The translations under genes were made by a program, and so were the position numbers. A DNA stretch of 64,000 nucleotides from Lucifuga dentata (lineage: Eukaryota > Chordata > Actinopteri > Ophidiiformes > Bythitidae). This document shows positions 21,701 to 35,156 of the stretch, piece by piece (position 1 is the stretch's first letter; each line of letters starts with the position of its first letter). The notes beneath the pieces were generated by a model. It ran no database searches. It worked only from the letters and a program-made list of their open reading frames with translations, and was not told where the DNA came from. The stretch spans positions 1 to 64,000 of the forward strand of contig VXCM01002074.1 in the NCBI GenBank assembly GCA_014773175.1, written 5' to 3'.

Positions 21701-22840
21701 CTACCAGCCAGCACCCGCGGCCATGCTGTGCTGCATGTCACAATACAGTTCCACTCCTTACCGCGCCATTAAAAATGACAAATATGCTCATCAACACAAC
21801 AGCTCTCCTGAGTTAGCAACCTATGTCTGATGCTCCTAAAGACCTGGTTTTGCATGTTTTGCCCTAGATCATTAGCTGTCCTTTGCCACAATTGGAAAGC
21901 CCATTTATTAATGTCTCATTTACAACATTTTCCACAGCTTCTTTAGGATCCACACAGAGTACCTGTACAGTAAGGCTTTTAATTTTATAATCTAAACAAC
22001 CTGCAGTTTCACTCCTTTCATGAAGTCCTGAAAAATAAAGCAGGTAAAAAGTATCTGGGGCAGTGTGCTGTGAAGGCAGAGGACTGAAGTATTAGGCCAA
22101 CTGGTGGCCGCGGGTAAAACCAGGCCTTCTCAGGCTGCAGATTAAAAACTACACCCCAGTTCTTCAGCTCCAGGGATTTGGGGACATATCTAGCCTGAGA
22201 CAGGTGTATGTTCTGGGCTACAGGGTGGCAAATGCCCCATTCTACTGCTGTGGCAGACCCAGGTCCTCTGTGTCCCTCTGGGAAAAAGCCCATTGTGTGT
22301 ACCATCTGTTGCAGCACACACACACACACAAAGGGGTGACAGGGGCAAGGGGAGGGAGCTGATGTGCAACACCTGTTTAATATCATTAGGAGGTGCTGTT
22401 GGATTTGCCAAAGCTATTAAAGAACATCCTCAGTGCAAATGGGTTTGTGCGAAATGAATCAGACGGAGAGGCTGCCAAATCATGCATTAGGCTTCTTCAG
22501 ACATTTTGTAAAGTGAAGGAAAGTTTTGTTTGTCACTGTAGGAATGGCTGATAATTTTTTAGACTGTTGGTGTAGTAATGGCTCATCCTGGCAATTGGGA
22601 CTCTTCACTGTATGAATGCTGTGACTGTAAATCAGAATTTCTTTAATACGATTCAAGATTAGAAATATTTTTGCACACATTTTCAGAAAGCTTTGGAAAG
22701 TGATCATAGCTTGCAAAGTTGGTGGGCAGGGCATTACATTAGGGATTTTTTTTTCTTTTTTTTTTAACATGCATTTAAAGAGAAGTGAACATGATTCAGT
22801 TGTTTAATCAGTAAATCGGCTTGGCTAAGGGCTGGTTTGT
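18789..22840. other. Intergenic, no recognised gene
   Basis: Mostly unique sequence with a CGCG/AC run at 19587-19620 and an AC run at 22316-22331. The patch 19165-19262 is unusually rich in TAAT-type homeodomain cores (CATTAACC, GATTAG, TAATCAG, AATTAATGC, AATTAATCAC) and could be a conserved non-coding element. I found no exon. Confidence 0.45.
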
Positions 22841-23500
22841 ATGCAGTAGCGTCAGTCACCCGGCTGGTGGCGGTATTTCCCTGCAGTGAAGCGGACGGCG
22901 CCTCAAATAGGTCAAGGAAAAGTTTTGTGTTTTGACAATGTGATATGGGCGGAGCAGATCCCCGGTGATTGGTTGGCGAGTTTCGGCTCTCGGTCGGCGA
23001 TTGGTCCTGGCGTCCTAATGGGGCTGTGAGCAGGCGATGTCGGGTCCCCCTCTCCTCCATCTCCTCCTCCCCCTGCTCTTCCTCGTACCCCTCAACCCCT
23101 ACACTCCGCTCTTCCCCTGTGCTGATTGTCACACATTGTTTACTACGGCTTGAAATGTGACTCACAACACAGGCTCTCTGCTGGAGTACCGCTCTGACAA
23201 CTGAGGGATTCTTTTGACGCGCACCGTGCGTGTTGGTCATTTGGGGACCGGCTGTGGACATTACCCTTCTGCCATGACAGTGGATTTGTTTGCGCTTTTA
23301 TGCGGGCTGGTCATCACATCTTCTGCGATGGAAGGTAAATAATATGAAATTGTGTTGTTTAAACAGCAGTGCCCCCCACCTCCTCTCCCAGACGCGCTCT
23401 TTACCATTGGGGATGCTGCGGTTTATCACGGCCGCTTGTGCCACGGGGAGACTGGGATGTCACACACGTGGATCGCGGCTGATTCCGTGTTATCCCACCG
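22840..23500 (+). promoter_or_regulatory. CpG-rich promoter region of the downstream gene
   Basis: About 16 CpG dinucleotides occur within 22845-23050, far above the surroundings, and CpGs continue past the first coding exon to 23500. Elements seen: a GC box GGGCGG at 22947-22952; inverted CCAAT boxes (ATTGG) at 22968-22972 and 23000-23004; and an AP-1-like TGACTCA at 23158-23164. There is no TATA box at a sensible distance, which suits a CpG-island promoter with dispersed starts. The 5' UTR probably lies between about 23050 and 23273. Confidence 0.6.
23274..23334 (+). CDS. First coding exon: signal peptide of a receptor-like protein (possibly EphB type)
   Basis: ATG at 23274 has a fair Kozak context (G at -3). 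Twenty codons, MTVDLFALLCGLV and on to SSAME, form a typical cleavable signal peptide, with a hydrophobic core and small residues before the cut. The exon leaves in phase 1 at AAG|GTAAAT, the usual phase for signal-peptide exons of receptors. Eph receptors of class B have the same arrangement: EPHB1 starts MALD..., a Leu/Ala core, then AMEE with the split at this Glu. The resemblance is short and the next exon was not found, so the family is a suggestion only. A CpG-rich promoter lies directly upstream. Confidence 0.55.
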
Positions 23501-23501
23501 N

Positions 23502-23546
<45 letters not shown>

Positions 23547-23547
23547 G
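23501..23547. repeat. (CT)n microsatellite beginning at a single N (assembly join)
   Basis: N at 23501 is directly followed by about 23 CT units. The 5' extent of the repeat is therefore uncertain. Confidence 0.85.
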
Positions 23548-24707
23548 TCTTTGCTGGTGGTCACTGAGGTTTCTTGGTACATGTGAAGAGTTTTTATTGC
23601 ACTTTGTCTGATGTTGCTCTTAAGTGGCCAACTAAATTCTGTTTCTGCCACTCCTTGGGCTTCTTCGTGATGCCATTAGGCGTATAAATAGGACCAGACT
23701 CTTAAGTTAATTGCGCTATTTAGGTTCATGACCAAGGATGGTTTCTCACTGGGAAATGAAGGCAAAATGAGGATTCCATTCACCTTTTACATTCAATTAT
23801 GTGCAATACATTTTGAATTTCTGGACAACTTAAGAGATATTCTAACGGGAAGCCTTTTTGTAATCTCTGTTTCTCACGTTCTAATTTTGGGGTAATTTTC
23901 TGTAAATTTTGTACATTTATTTAGGATGATCAACAGTCATCCTCTTCCAAAACCACTGAGCGGCTCTTTTTTTTTTTCTTTTCCTCAGACTGTCTCTGTG
24001 TCTACTACATCTTCTTTCCATCCATCTACATTACCTTTGCTCTCTTTTTCTCTTCTGTATCAGCTTCTATTTAATCTTTTCTTTCTGCCCCCCCCCCACA
24101 CACACATCAGTGCAAGCAGCAGTGCCACTAGTAGCTAATATCTCCTCAGTTAAACATGTTTTTCATTTCCGCTGTGGGACCCCAGGGACTCACTGAGCTG
24201 TAGCCTCAGACTTTGACTGCTGGAGGGATATCCCAGCAGCCCCTTGGATATACAGCATCATTTTTCATTTCTCAACCTCTCAAGGAAAACATGGAGCCAT
24301 ATCAGCGCACTAGCTTCCCAAAAGTTCTTAAAATTACCTTAACAGGGAAAGTAACTACAAATCAAGAGATTTTTTTTTGTCACATTAGCATTTCTTTAAT
24401 CATTACAACTCTTTTCTTGGAGTGTTCCCAGCTTAAGCAGTGCTCAGTAATTTGGCAGTGGCTTTCTTGTTTGTGCTCATCAGATTTCAACAAAGCAATA
24501 GATACTGAGCCCAAGCCCAAATTACTACCTCTGGGAAGATGGATATTTTAAGTTTCAAATGTTTACCCAGTGTATAATGACAGCTGAAATGTCACAAGCG
24601 GAGGATGAGTGAAACAGGTGAAATTTCCCTGCTAGAAAATGGGTGTGAGACTTCTCTTTTAAAAAATGGGATGAGAGAGAAACAGATGGGCATGAGATGG
24701 CCCCTGT
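23548..24707. other. Intronic, no recognised gene
   Basis: A pyrimidine-rich stretch lies at 23945-24110 (including a C9 run near 24090). Nothing coding. Confidence 0.45.
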
Positions 24708-24721
24708 GTTACCCCGGTAAC
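24708..24721. promoter_or_regulatory. Palindromic RFX-type X-box (GTTACC-CC-GGTAAC)
   Basis: Two inverted half sites GTTACC/GGTAAC with a 2-nt spacer fit the RFX consensus GTTRCC-N(0-3)-GGYAAC perfectly. RFX factors act in ciliary and neuronal enhancers. Function here is inferred from the motif only. Confidence 0.4.
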
Positions 24722-27700
24722 AAGGATGAAAGTGATTTTGAAAGGAGGGTTGTCCCATGAGCAGGTTAAAATCTTCACTTATCTGGACTTCAATCTGTTG
24801 ATCTTTTTCTTTCCGTTGTGATTGTGTGGCTGTGAATGTGTGTGTGAGACAGGGGGGTCGAAAGAGAGAGAGAGAGAGGTCAGTGACCGCATTATCCATG
24901 CCTCTCCTGTCACCCTTAATCTGGTTATATGGCCACTAATCACCACATCAGCCTGTAATCACAAACAAAGTGTCAGAGATCTGCATGTGTGTTTGTGTTA
25001 GTTATTTGAGATTAAGGAGCAGCTGTGACCATATGGACACATAGTTGAAATGAATTCAGTGGTGATTAGACATCCTGACACACAAGGGGTGNGGGGGGGG
25101 GACAGAAAATACTGCTGGAGGGCAGTGAATATATAGAAACACTGATGAAGAGTTGAAGTTAGTTGTAATAATAGTCTGTGTGTGTCTGAAGAAAATAAAA
25201 AGCTTGATTATAGGACTTCTTGATTGTAATGCCATTACAAAAAAGAAGCATGTGAATTTGAAGCATTAATTTCACCCTCATTCATCTAGTCTCTCCACTT
25301 GTTATCATATCAGCTTATCATCTGCACCTTTTCTGCTTACTTCCCTGTCACAATTCTTTCCTCATTTCTCTATCCTTCTATATCATCCACACTTCTTAAA
25401 TCTGCTCAGTCCTCTCTTGTCTGTCTCCTCTTCCCCTTGCTTACTCTCCCTGTGCCGATGGTTCTTACAAAAGCAGCAGTAATTCAGCCCTACTTACAGA
25501 GCCATTGCTTATTTCTGTTTGCCCTTAAACCAATTAGGCTTAAATAAACCCGCTCATTTAACAGCCTGGAACTGGGTGGTGGAAGCAGGGGGAATGAAGG
25601 GAGGGAGATGAAACAGAAGTTGAAAGATAGACAGGGACCAAGGGAGATAAAAAAAAAAGATGATAGAGACAGAGGAAGAGAGGTCAGCAATTTTTAGAAA
25701 AGATATAGTGTCCGTGTTTTACAAATGAGTAACTGGCTTCTACAGACTGTAGAAGTGCAGGAAGACTTGGCTGTCTCAGTTATCTGACTCAGACGGCTGA
25801 GCTTTGCTCCATTGGGGTGTAACAGCAGCTGCATTCAGTGGGAGTATGATAAGAGAACATTAGTAATGTGCTGTAACCAGTCCCTAAGGATACCTTATGA
25901 AGTATCTGTACTGTAGTAATGCCTTATCCTCAGGGGCAGAGGGGATGGATTGGAGATTTCTGCAGGTTCATGCATAAACAATAATAATCATGTAAGCAAC
26001 ACTAATACACACGTTAATCAGTGGCATTACAGTGACAGGTTAGGGAAGTTAGAGGGCAGAAGATTAAACGGTAGAGTCTAGCCCTTGTTTCAACACGGAA
26101 TTGCCCCAGCCTAAGTATAATTGAGCAAAAAAAAAAAAAAAAAAAAAACTATTAAGCTTCATTGTCTGACAGGTGACCCTCAGCTCTGACCTCAAAGGGA
26201 GAGCGGCAAAACTACTGTAATTAAAGTAACCTTAAATAGATATTGTATTGCTGTTGTGGTATTAGTATTGCAGTTGCAAAGTCATGTGTCATTTAATATC
26301 TTTAACACTGAACACCACTTCAAATAGTTGCTGAGGAGGCTTTGTATTTCTGAGAGGCAGCAAGTTGTGTCGTCATCTAAACACTACCTGTAATATCTGG
26401 TTGGGTTCATTTGATTGTCAATGGATGTTTTCTGGACATAAATCTTGTAGTGAACACTAAATTCATGAGATATGATGTTGCTTCGTGAGGCTAGTGTAGC
26501 ATTCAGTGTGAAAAATTCTCTACTACATGATTTGTGAGTGTGTCCGTGTGCTTGGGACCATGTTATGAACAGCTGTGCAGGGGAGACAGCTTGTGAAAAG
26601 AGTCCTGTTGGGTCTCTAATGGATGTGAATGCAAGATCACTTCTTTTCTTTGCACTCTTATTTCAAACAGTAAAACAATTAAGAAGAAAACCTAAGCTCA
26701 AGACAGGCCCAAGGTTCAAGGCAGTGGGCCAGAGGAGACATGAAGGAGTGAGAAAAGTGTGTCTGTGAGTGTGAGTGCCTGAGTGTACAAGTGTATTTTG
26801 GCCACAGGCACTACTACTGACCTGGGACCACCTGAAGTAGAATTCAATTTTCCACTCGTTTTGTACTGCAGTGTGTGTATTGTACATTTGGGTCCCTGTG
26901 CCGTCAGTAGAGTGCTAAAGCCATTATGGCTGGCTGGAAGACATGGCCTCATCCCATAATGGAAGCTTTATTTTGCAGTGAAAGACTTATTGGTGTTAAA
27001 GTGTGCTTGCCTCGCCTAGTCAGCTATGAAGACACCCAGTGCAAACCAGTGCCCATGGTACCTGTAGTGCTACAAATGTGTTCTAAACCTATTCCATGAA
27101 AGGGTTATTGGTGCAGACTATGAAGGAAGAACACGAGTCTGTGCAGGTTTTATTTTTTTCACGATATGTTTGCTCACATATTGCATGGTGCGTATGAATT
27201 CACTCTACTCCTGTCTGTTTCTCTGTTTCTTTCTCTCACACAAATATACACACAACTCACACATGGAGCCCCCCTCATAGCTCACCTTACCCTAGAGACA
27301 TCTGAGCCTCAGGAAGGCCAGATGGTGGATACAGGTTGGGGGGCTGGTATGCATGTTCACATTTTGTGTGTCTCTGTGTGAGAATGAGTGGTATCAAGGG
27401 AAAGAGAAGAGGGAGAGGAAGAGAGTGGTAGGACTTAGCAATTTGGGGAAAATATCCAATTGTGATTTTTCATAGTATTGCAATTCAAATATTAATAGAT
27501 TTGCAGTGTTGCTTTACATCAACATGTGTTGCATAGTACCTGATCTGTCTTTCTGAACCAAAAATACTCCTGACATCCAAGGTATTTTTAGTTACCAACA
27601 TACATCTGGCTGTCTTGTTGAACTCTGCAGTAAGCTTACACACTTCTTGTTTTTGTGTAATATAGGCTACAGTTCCATTTTCAGCTCAACTTTTTTTTAA

Positions 27701-28714
27701 AAATGGCATCGATACAAACATGATATCAGCCTTAGGGAGCAGTATGCATGTGTGTGTTCATGTATATTTGTGTATCCTATATCATTTATTCCTGATAGGG
27801 AATTGATCTCTTTCTCTCTCTCTCCATGCGGATTTTACATGTTTTTGAGCTTACCTTCTGGTGTCTTCCACACATTCCTGTGTCCAGAGATTTGCGGCAG
27901 AGATGCTATCAGTAGTGTTAGATTCCTTCCACCCTCATGCTTGGCCCTTATCAGAGCAGGTGGTTGACTCTAGGACGAGGGCTAAGACCTTTATCTCTCC
28001 AATCTCTGGGATAAGCAGACCCACTGCGTCAGCAACATATGAAACATGTTACAGGACAGAAGTGAAAGCAGTGATGCTTACGACACAGTTCAACCTCAAA
28101 CTGTGTAAGTCATCTGTTTCTTGGTAAAGCCAAAGGGAAATGCATATCCTGCACACAGGCACAGACACACACGTACACTTGATGTGCACAGGAGAACAAA
28201 CTCAGATAACACTCATAGCCACACCTTGTGGAAAATGGCACTGCCAGTAATTGATTGGGCACAGTGACCCAGCTTCCCACAACTCAAGGATGGTGATGTG
28301 AAAAATGTGCTTTTCTTCTTTAATTTCAGTCTCCCAGGCTTTTTCCTCCCATTATCACCTGTCCTGGAGATTGGGTGACAGTTGTTCAGTCAGCAGGAAA
28401 GCAGAGCCTCTTCGATATTTGTCGAGATGGAGAGGCAAGAAGAAAAAACATTGATTATCGAGTCTTGTTTCCCATTGTTCACGCAGCCTGGCTCATGGGG
28501 CCTCTATGCTTACACCCCCATATCCACCATTCCTCCTCCACCCAGGTCCCCTTAGTTTCTATGTCCACCCCAACCCTCCCCTCCACTGGCTCTGGCCAGT
28601 TCAAATCCACAATGGCCTGTTGTTGACTTGACTTCCTGGCAGTCCTTGCATGTTAGATTTTCTTTCTTTTTTTTCCCCTCTAAAAATTTTAATTAAATCT
28701 AAGAGTTGTGGTGA

Positions 28715-28715
<1 letters not shown>
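24722..28715. other. Intronic, no recognised gene
   Basis: Contains a G-run join (N at 25092), a poly-A run at 26127-26148 and several short GT/CT patches. No exon, RNA gene or clear transposon was identified. Confidence 0.45.
25090..25101. repeat. G-run with single N (assembly join)
   Basis: GGGGTG, N at 25092, then nine G. A short unresolved G tract. Confidence 0.6.
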
Positions 28716-28758
<43 letters not shown>

Positions 28759-28779
28759 CTGTCTTTCTCTGTCTTTNGA

Positions 28780-28823
<44 letters not shown>

Positions 28824-28841
28824 CTGTCTTTCTCTGTCTTT
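28713..28841. repeat. 64-bp exact duplication around a single N, including (CT)n (assembly join)
   Basis: Bases 28713-28776 equal 28778-28841 (GAGTT, about 17 CT units, then CTTGTCTGTCTTTCTCTG), with N at 28777. The apparent double microsatellite is therefore probably single. Confidence 0.85.
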
Positions 28842-30560
28842 GTGTCTAAACCTTCCAGCAAGGGAGTCATTGGTTGCTTCTCCCTCCTTCTCCCCCTCAC
28901 CTGCCTCTTGCCCTGCCTTTTCTTTTTTAGTTAAAACAGATGCATTTGTGAAGCATTATAGGGTTTACTAGAGAAAAATAGTGAAATATGAGATGGTTTT
29001 TCTATAGACATAATGAACACAACATTTGCAGGAACAGAAATGGGGGAAAGAGATGTTGAGTTCTTGGGCTTGTTAGAACAAAGAACTTCATTTATGATTG
29101 TTACAATGAGATGTGTTTTTAAGTCAAAGCCAGAATGATTTAATTTGACTTTTAAGCCCTAAGGCTCAGTCTAAGGGCTGCAAGCAGGAAGGCTGCAGGT
29201 CAGAGGTTAAGTAGTGGGCGGAGGCAGGTACAGTGGTGCAGTGTTTTGTGATTGTGAGCTCCAGTGTGTGGAAAAAGTCTACAACCAAACTGATAAAAAA
29301 ATATATATCAGTTTAGCTCGCTGTTTACGCTTGGCAAGTGTTTTTACAAAGTATCCGCATTGCAAACCCTTTACTTAGCAAATCCCTTCCCTCTCAACTC
29401 TGAACTTAATGTAAAGTTACCACTGTACAGGAACTTTTTGCATTTTAAGTGAATCTGCAGCCCAGAGGATCAGAGGATCCAACTTCTCCAGTGCTCACAG
29501 AAACTAAAGGAAGACCATTAATAGGGCTGAAATTACAGATGGTGGATACTGCACTATTTCTGATTAACTTAAAGCCGGCTCCTCCACAGGCTGTTTTTCA
29601 CAGGGAGTGACATACGGTGTATACACAGATGTGAATGTGCCTTAGCCCTTATACACACATATTCACACACACACACATAATATACAGAGCTTTGATGTAT
29701 GGAAAGGAAATGAGTAGAGACTGAGAGCTAAGGGCCTGGGCCTGGGGCCTGTCCCATTATTAATGAGTAAGTGTCTGTGCTTCTCCCAGGTTCAGGACAT
29801 CTTCACATATTTTACCAGTCCCTTGCCCTTCTCCCTACCATAAATGTAATCTCTTATTCAACATTGGGGGCTTGGCAAGTGGAAGGAAGACAGAGACAAA
29901 CTGAATGAATTTTTGTGCTTGTGTTGGTATGAAAAACTGTGCGAGTCTATTGAATATGTGATAAAGAAAAATTAGTGTCTGCAGTACAAAATGAAATGCG
30001 GCATCTGATAGGGACGCTGATGGGCCAGTAAGTAGCAGTGGTAGGAGGACAGTTTTCACCCTGTCTAACACTGAATCTCTCTGCCAGGCAAATTATTCCT
30101 TATCCTGTACTGTCCACTTCTCTCGCTGGATAAGAAGAGACCGTTTTTGGAGGTAATTAACTATTGATTTAAAGTGTGGAGGGTAATGGGAAATGAGTGG
30201 ACAACATCTCGATCTCCTGCAGTAGTTTGGCTGGCTAGAATACAGCAAGAAAGTTGATGGGGTGAAAGAGGCATTTCCCCAAAAAGAACAGGTTAAAGCT
30301 AATTTATTTGGCTTTTAGCCCTCAAAGAACTGACACTGAAAACTAATGTCTGACTTGTCATACTAAGCTCATTCATTTGGGCCTTCAAAGTCATGATTTT
30401 GCACAACTCTTTAATGTTATTTATTCAAAAACTGTGTGAGGCATAAAATTCAATTCTTACTGTCCTATGGCTAATCTGAAGGGCAAAAAAAGATTATCTT
30501 TACCTGACTAAAAATCCTTAGTCCTTTAGACTCAAGTCTCATGAGATTGTGTGTCCCACA
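28842..30560. other. Intronic, no recognised gene
   Basis: No coding signal, RNA gene or obvious repeat supported. Confidence 0.45.
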
Positions 30561-30599
30561 TTTTTTTTTTTTTTTTTTTTNTTTTTTTTTTTTTTTTTT
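30561..30599. repeat. Poly-T with single N (assembly join)
   Basis: T20, N at 30581, T18. Confidence 0.7.
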
Positions 30600-31833
30600 G
30601 GTGCAACTGTGAATCTGTCATTGCTCACCAGATTAACATGGCAATCTTTTATGTTGTTAGAGAGCTGAAACTTTGGATTTTAAAGATCTTTGCCAATTCC
30701 ATTTCCGGCCAAAAGTGATGATACCATCAGAAAAAAAGATGCAAGATAACATCGAGGCTTGTGTTGGAACTCCCAGACATGCTTCCCATTTTTGCAGTTT
30801 GCACATACATGCAGATAGCGGGACATGGCAGAGAAGGCAGTCTGAAACATGTTGAACTTTAACTTCAGAATTTGACTTTGATTGAATCTCAACTTAGGCC
30901 CTTTCTGGACACGCACAAAACTTTTTTTGCACAATTGTCAAATGTGTTCCAAACCTTTGTTAGCACAGCTGCAAATGCTTTACTGCCCTACAGCACCTCT
31001 GAGTGGCCAAACCTGGAAATGCTATACCTTTCTGGAAAACTTTGGATATCCATAATTTGCGATCTTTACCTTTTCCATTTTTGACAAACAGTTAAAAAGG
31101 CTATGCCACATTTTCCTAGCAAAGGTCATTTGAGAGTTCAACCACGTTCTTATATTTAGGTAAAAAAAACATACAGAAGAAAGCTGTCAGCAAGGAGGAG
31201 TATAAGGATTGTTTCTAGATCTATTTCTGAGTTGCAAATTCAAGACTATTCATAATTAGGTTCCATCTGTGATTGAATATTAATATTTTCACCCATTTTC
31301 TTGACACATACAGTATTCATTATAGCCATGTTTGGTGACTGACTCAACAATCTGATCCCTTTCTATGTTGACCTGTTGACCTACCCTGCTTCATGAATAG
31401 TTATGATAGTATTAATGGGCCAAAGGGGCTCATTAGATGTATAATATGATGCATACTTAGGTCACATACCACCTTGCATCCTCAGGTCAGAAAGGTGGTA
31501 CTACAACGTGAGAAAATACTTGCATTTTCAGCAGATACACAAATAAGCCAAGGAGAAAATTCCTGTCCAGATACGTATTTTACAGATAGACTACTGTGCT
31601 CTACAATTCCTCCCTCTATGTCCTTCCTCCACAGCTGTATATGCCATTCTATTTGTTAAAGGTGAGCTAGAGGACAAAGGATTAGGACTCATTTGTGAAA
31701 GAGAACGGAGGCAAGAAGGGAAAAAGAGACAGATGGGGAGAGAAGGAAAGGCCTGTGTCTACCTACGAACTTATTTTTGCTAATGAGAAGGATGGTGGTA
31801 GTTGCTGCTAACCCTTAAGCATATCCAGCCCTT

Positions 31834-31868
<35 letters not shown>

Positions 31869-33660
31869 CCCTCTGTGCTAACACATCTTTGTGAAAATAT
31901 CTCTTTGGATGTCTGTGGGGAGTGTGATTTGTGTTTTCATAAAAAATTCTCCTATCATAAATGGTGTGTTAAAGATACTTTGTTGGTGTGAGTCAGCCCA
32001 GTAGGCGTATCTGCTGTTTGTTGTGTTTCAGGATGTAAAGAAAGGTGCTGTTAAATCTAGGAAGGGTGTCTTGATTCATCTAGTTAGCATAGCAGTCTCC
32101 TTAGACACACACTCACAACCCAAACCTGTTTTGTAATGGGGCGAACAGTATAAAATTCATTCTCCTCTTCAATTGTTCACTCTCTCTTTCCCTGCTCATA
32201 CCTTATTCCTATGAAGTCCTCCCCTCCCTGCTTTTTTCCTCAGGCTGGGCATTTAAAGCAGCATGCATTTGATGTGAGTTTCACACTCTGTTAGATACCC
32301 ACTCATCAGATTGACACTGATGTCTGGGTGGAGTCAGCCCATTTCTGAGAGCTGAGAATGTGAACTGTGTACAGGTAGTATATATATACAGTCTGGTATT
32401 TTAAATAAAATGAAAATACCAGATGGAATTTGGGCACATTGCACTCAGATGATGATGATATGTCAAGATGACAAACTATATCACAAATGTTGCCTAAAGG
32501 TAGAGCAGTTTTGCTGGATGTGTTTTATAATTGTATCACATCAGCTTTAGAGGAAATGCCTTTTCATAGCAAAATATAATGTCCACTATATACTGTACAC
32601 TTGACTTACAAGTGCAACATATAACAGCATAACATTCAGTATTTTCTTTCTTATGCTAAACTCCTTACATATGCAAACTACCACAGTCTTAGGTGTGTGT
32701 GTGTGTGTGTGTGTGTGTAATAGAAGCCTACTGAAGCAGAGGAAATCAGCATTTATGCTTTTCCTTTTATTTTTATTTTCCTTGTTTCTGTTTCTGACAC
32801 CCCCCCCCCCCNCCCCCCGAGTGTTATTACAATAATAATAGATCTTTTTATTTTTTTATTAAAATATCAATCTCTTGAAAACACTATCATGAGAGAGTCT
32901 TGGCTATTATTTTTGTGTGAGAAAATGTTGTACAAAAGGCTTAATTGCAGTATTAACATACTTGCAATAAGTCAAAATACAGCACATTATTCAGCGCTTC
33001 CCACCCATACCACTAGACTGTATCATGTTCCAACCTGTGTAGCTGTCAATACTCGGTGTTTGATACCAATCATAAAACAGCTATCCTGACAAAAGCAGCA
33101 GGCCGAGCAGAGTCATGCAGGGATTTGTTGTTGTGTAATGGTCTTTTGTTCTCCTTGCCAAGACTTTAGTCTTCTCTTCCTCCATCAACAGGGAAATGAG
33201 GACACAACGTCTACGTTGTATATTTATTGTACTTTTCTTAATGCTATGCGTGACTGTTTAGGCCTCAGTGATTTTCACACTCACGCTCAAGGGAAATATG
33301 TTTTTGTGTGCGTGTGAATACACATGTTTGATCGTGTTCTTTTAATAATGTTATGAGGGGATTACAGAGTGACTCGCGTCTATGTTAGTTAATGAAAGGG
33401 TTCCATTAAAATCTTAACAGCACACATGATGCCAGCCATGTTTAGGTATTTTGCTTTATTTTGCAGGTTTGTCTAGACTGCTTGTTCGCTCTCAGCCAAT
33501 GCACTCTCTCCTCTGATGTAATATCAGAATACACCTTCCAATTTTACACTTATGAAAATTGCTTGAAAAGTGGTACTGCTTACCCCAAGGTGGAACATAG
33601 TGGGGCAGATGTGTAATGAGCTGTTCATATGATGATTATGACTCCTGACAAGGTCACTCT

Positions 33661-33698
<38 letters not shown>

Positions 33699-35126
33699 CA
33701 ATCCAAGCATGTATGAAAAAATCACTCAACTTGCTCTAAAGGCTTTCAGAACGCTGAAAGAGGACACTTTTTTCTTCTGTTGTTGAGAATTGAAAGTGTT
33801 GAGGGTGTGTGGAAAGTGACTTGCATATCTGCACATGTCCTCAATCAGTTTTAGTTCAGGAAGTACTTTGGAAACCCACTTCATTTGATAAAAATAACAC
33901 TGATGCTTCTAAAAGAAAAAAACATGATGGATAGTCACACTGCTTCTGAAAGAGGAAAAGACAAGAAAGTAAACAAGATGCATCTCTTTCTTTCTCTGAC
34001 TCACTCACTGTCTATTACTCCTCTGTTGACTTTTCACCAAAGATTGATTGTGAATGGGGTAGGACGTATAAGATGTATGAGCGTTGCGATCGTATCATGG
34101 ATCACATCATTGGGGGAGTTGACAGATGTTGTAAGTGTCCTCTGTTTATTTGAGACTCAAGTGTGTCTGATGGATCGTTTGCGTTTCATAGATACAAGGT
34201 TGATTTATCATCTCTTTTGTGTCTCTTCGTATTTTTGGAAACATTAACAGGTAGAACAACGGGCCAACTATTTAAACCTGGGCTGTACTGTAATTTTGAC
34301 TTAGTGTTTGGATTTGTTTAATGTGATTAGGTGCCAGATGGGCTACATTTGCAGTTTAAATAATAGAACAGAACAGACTTACTAGTCAATGATTGACTTT
34401 AAAATGCAATGTTTAAACTTTTAGACATTCCACTGTTGTGTTGCTTGTGGAGAATCCTACCAATCTAGTTCTCAAGGTGGATAAAGTAATTTATTTGTAT
34501 AGGAGGTTAAGTGTAATCTATGGACTGCTGAAGACATTTTGCATCTTCTTTTGCTCCTCTTGGGGCATCTCACTGTGAATGTAGAGTATTAGAGGGTGTT
34601 GATGGAGGGACTAGGTGTGCTTTACTAAAGGCTCAAGGTCACTGTGAGCAGGATATGTACCTTAGGCAGGGTCCCCAGCAAATACTGAGTTTTGTAGACA
34701 TGAAGCAATGTTGACAGGCCTGCTCCACTGAAAGTACTACAGTATACAGTGGACATTAGTTGCTAAACCCAATTCCCACACATACAGACACATACTCAAG
34801 AAGGGCCTTCTGCTTTTAGTTGGACAGACAGTCAATCAGGTCATTAGTATGGACAACCATTTCTACTCCAGCAGCTCCTGATTGCTTTACCTTTCACACC
34901 CTGTTGACATCAGCACATTGCTAATTGTCAGATAATTGCCAATAATCATGAGATGGCTCAGGGAGAGTCCAAATCAAGCAGCCTGCAGCAGTATGCCAGC
35001 TCCTTTAAGAAATGTGAACATTCCATTGGCCCAAATGTACTAATGCAGAATAATCAAGTCTGTATTTGTTAGAACAGTTGTAAAAAGAAAAAGAAAAAAA
35101 AAATGGCAATGGCAATGTTTGCAATA
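30600..35126. other. Intronic, microsatellites only
   Basis: Perfect GT runs occur at about 31839-31867, 32693-32718 and 33661-33697. The poly-C join at 32800-32818 is described separately. The patch 34826-34990 is of higher complexity, with several TAAT/ATTA cores, and may be a conserved element. No exon. Confidence 0.45.
32800..32818. repeat. Poly-C with single N (assembly join)
   Basis: C12, N at 32812, C6. Confidence 0.7.
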
Positions 35127-35156
35127 TTTTATTTATTTATTTATTTATTTATTTTT
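35127..35156. repeat. (TTTA)n microsatellite
   Basis: About seven TTTA units ending in TTTTTAATC. Confidence 0.9.

Noticed and set aside
28708..28971. Ser-Leu repeat proteins from (CT)n tracts (also at 16.4, 23.5 and 63.4 kb)
   Set aside because: Translation of a dinucleotide microsatellite, partly doubled by an assembly join.
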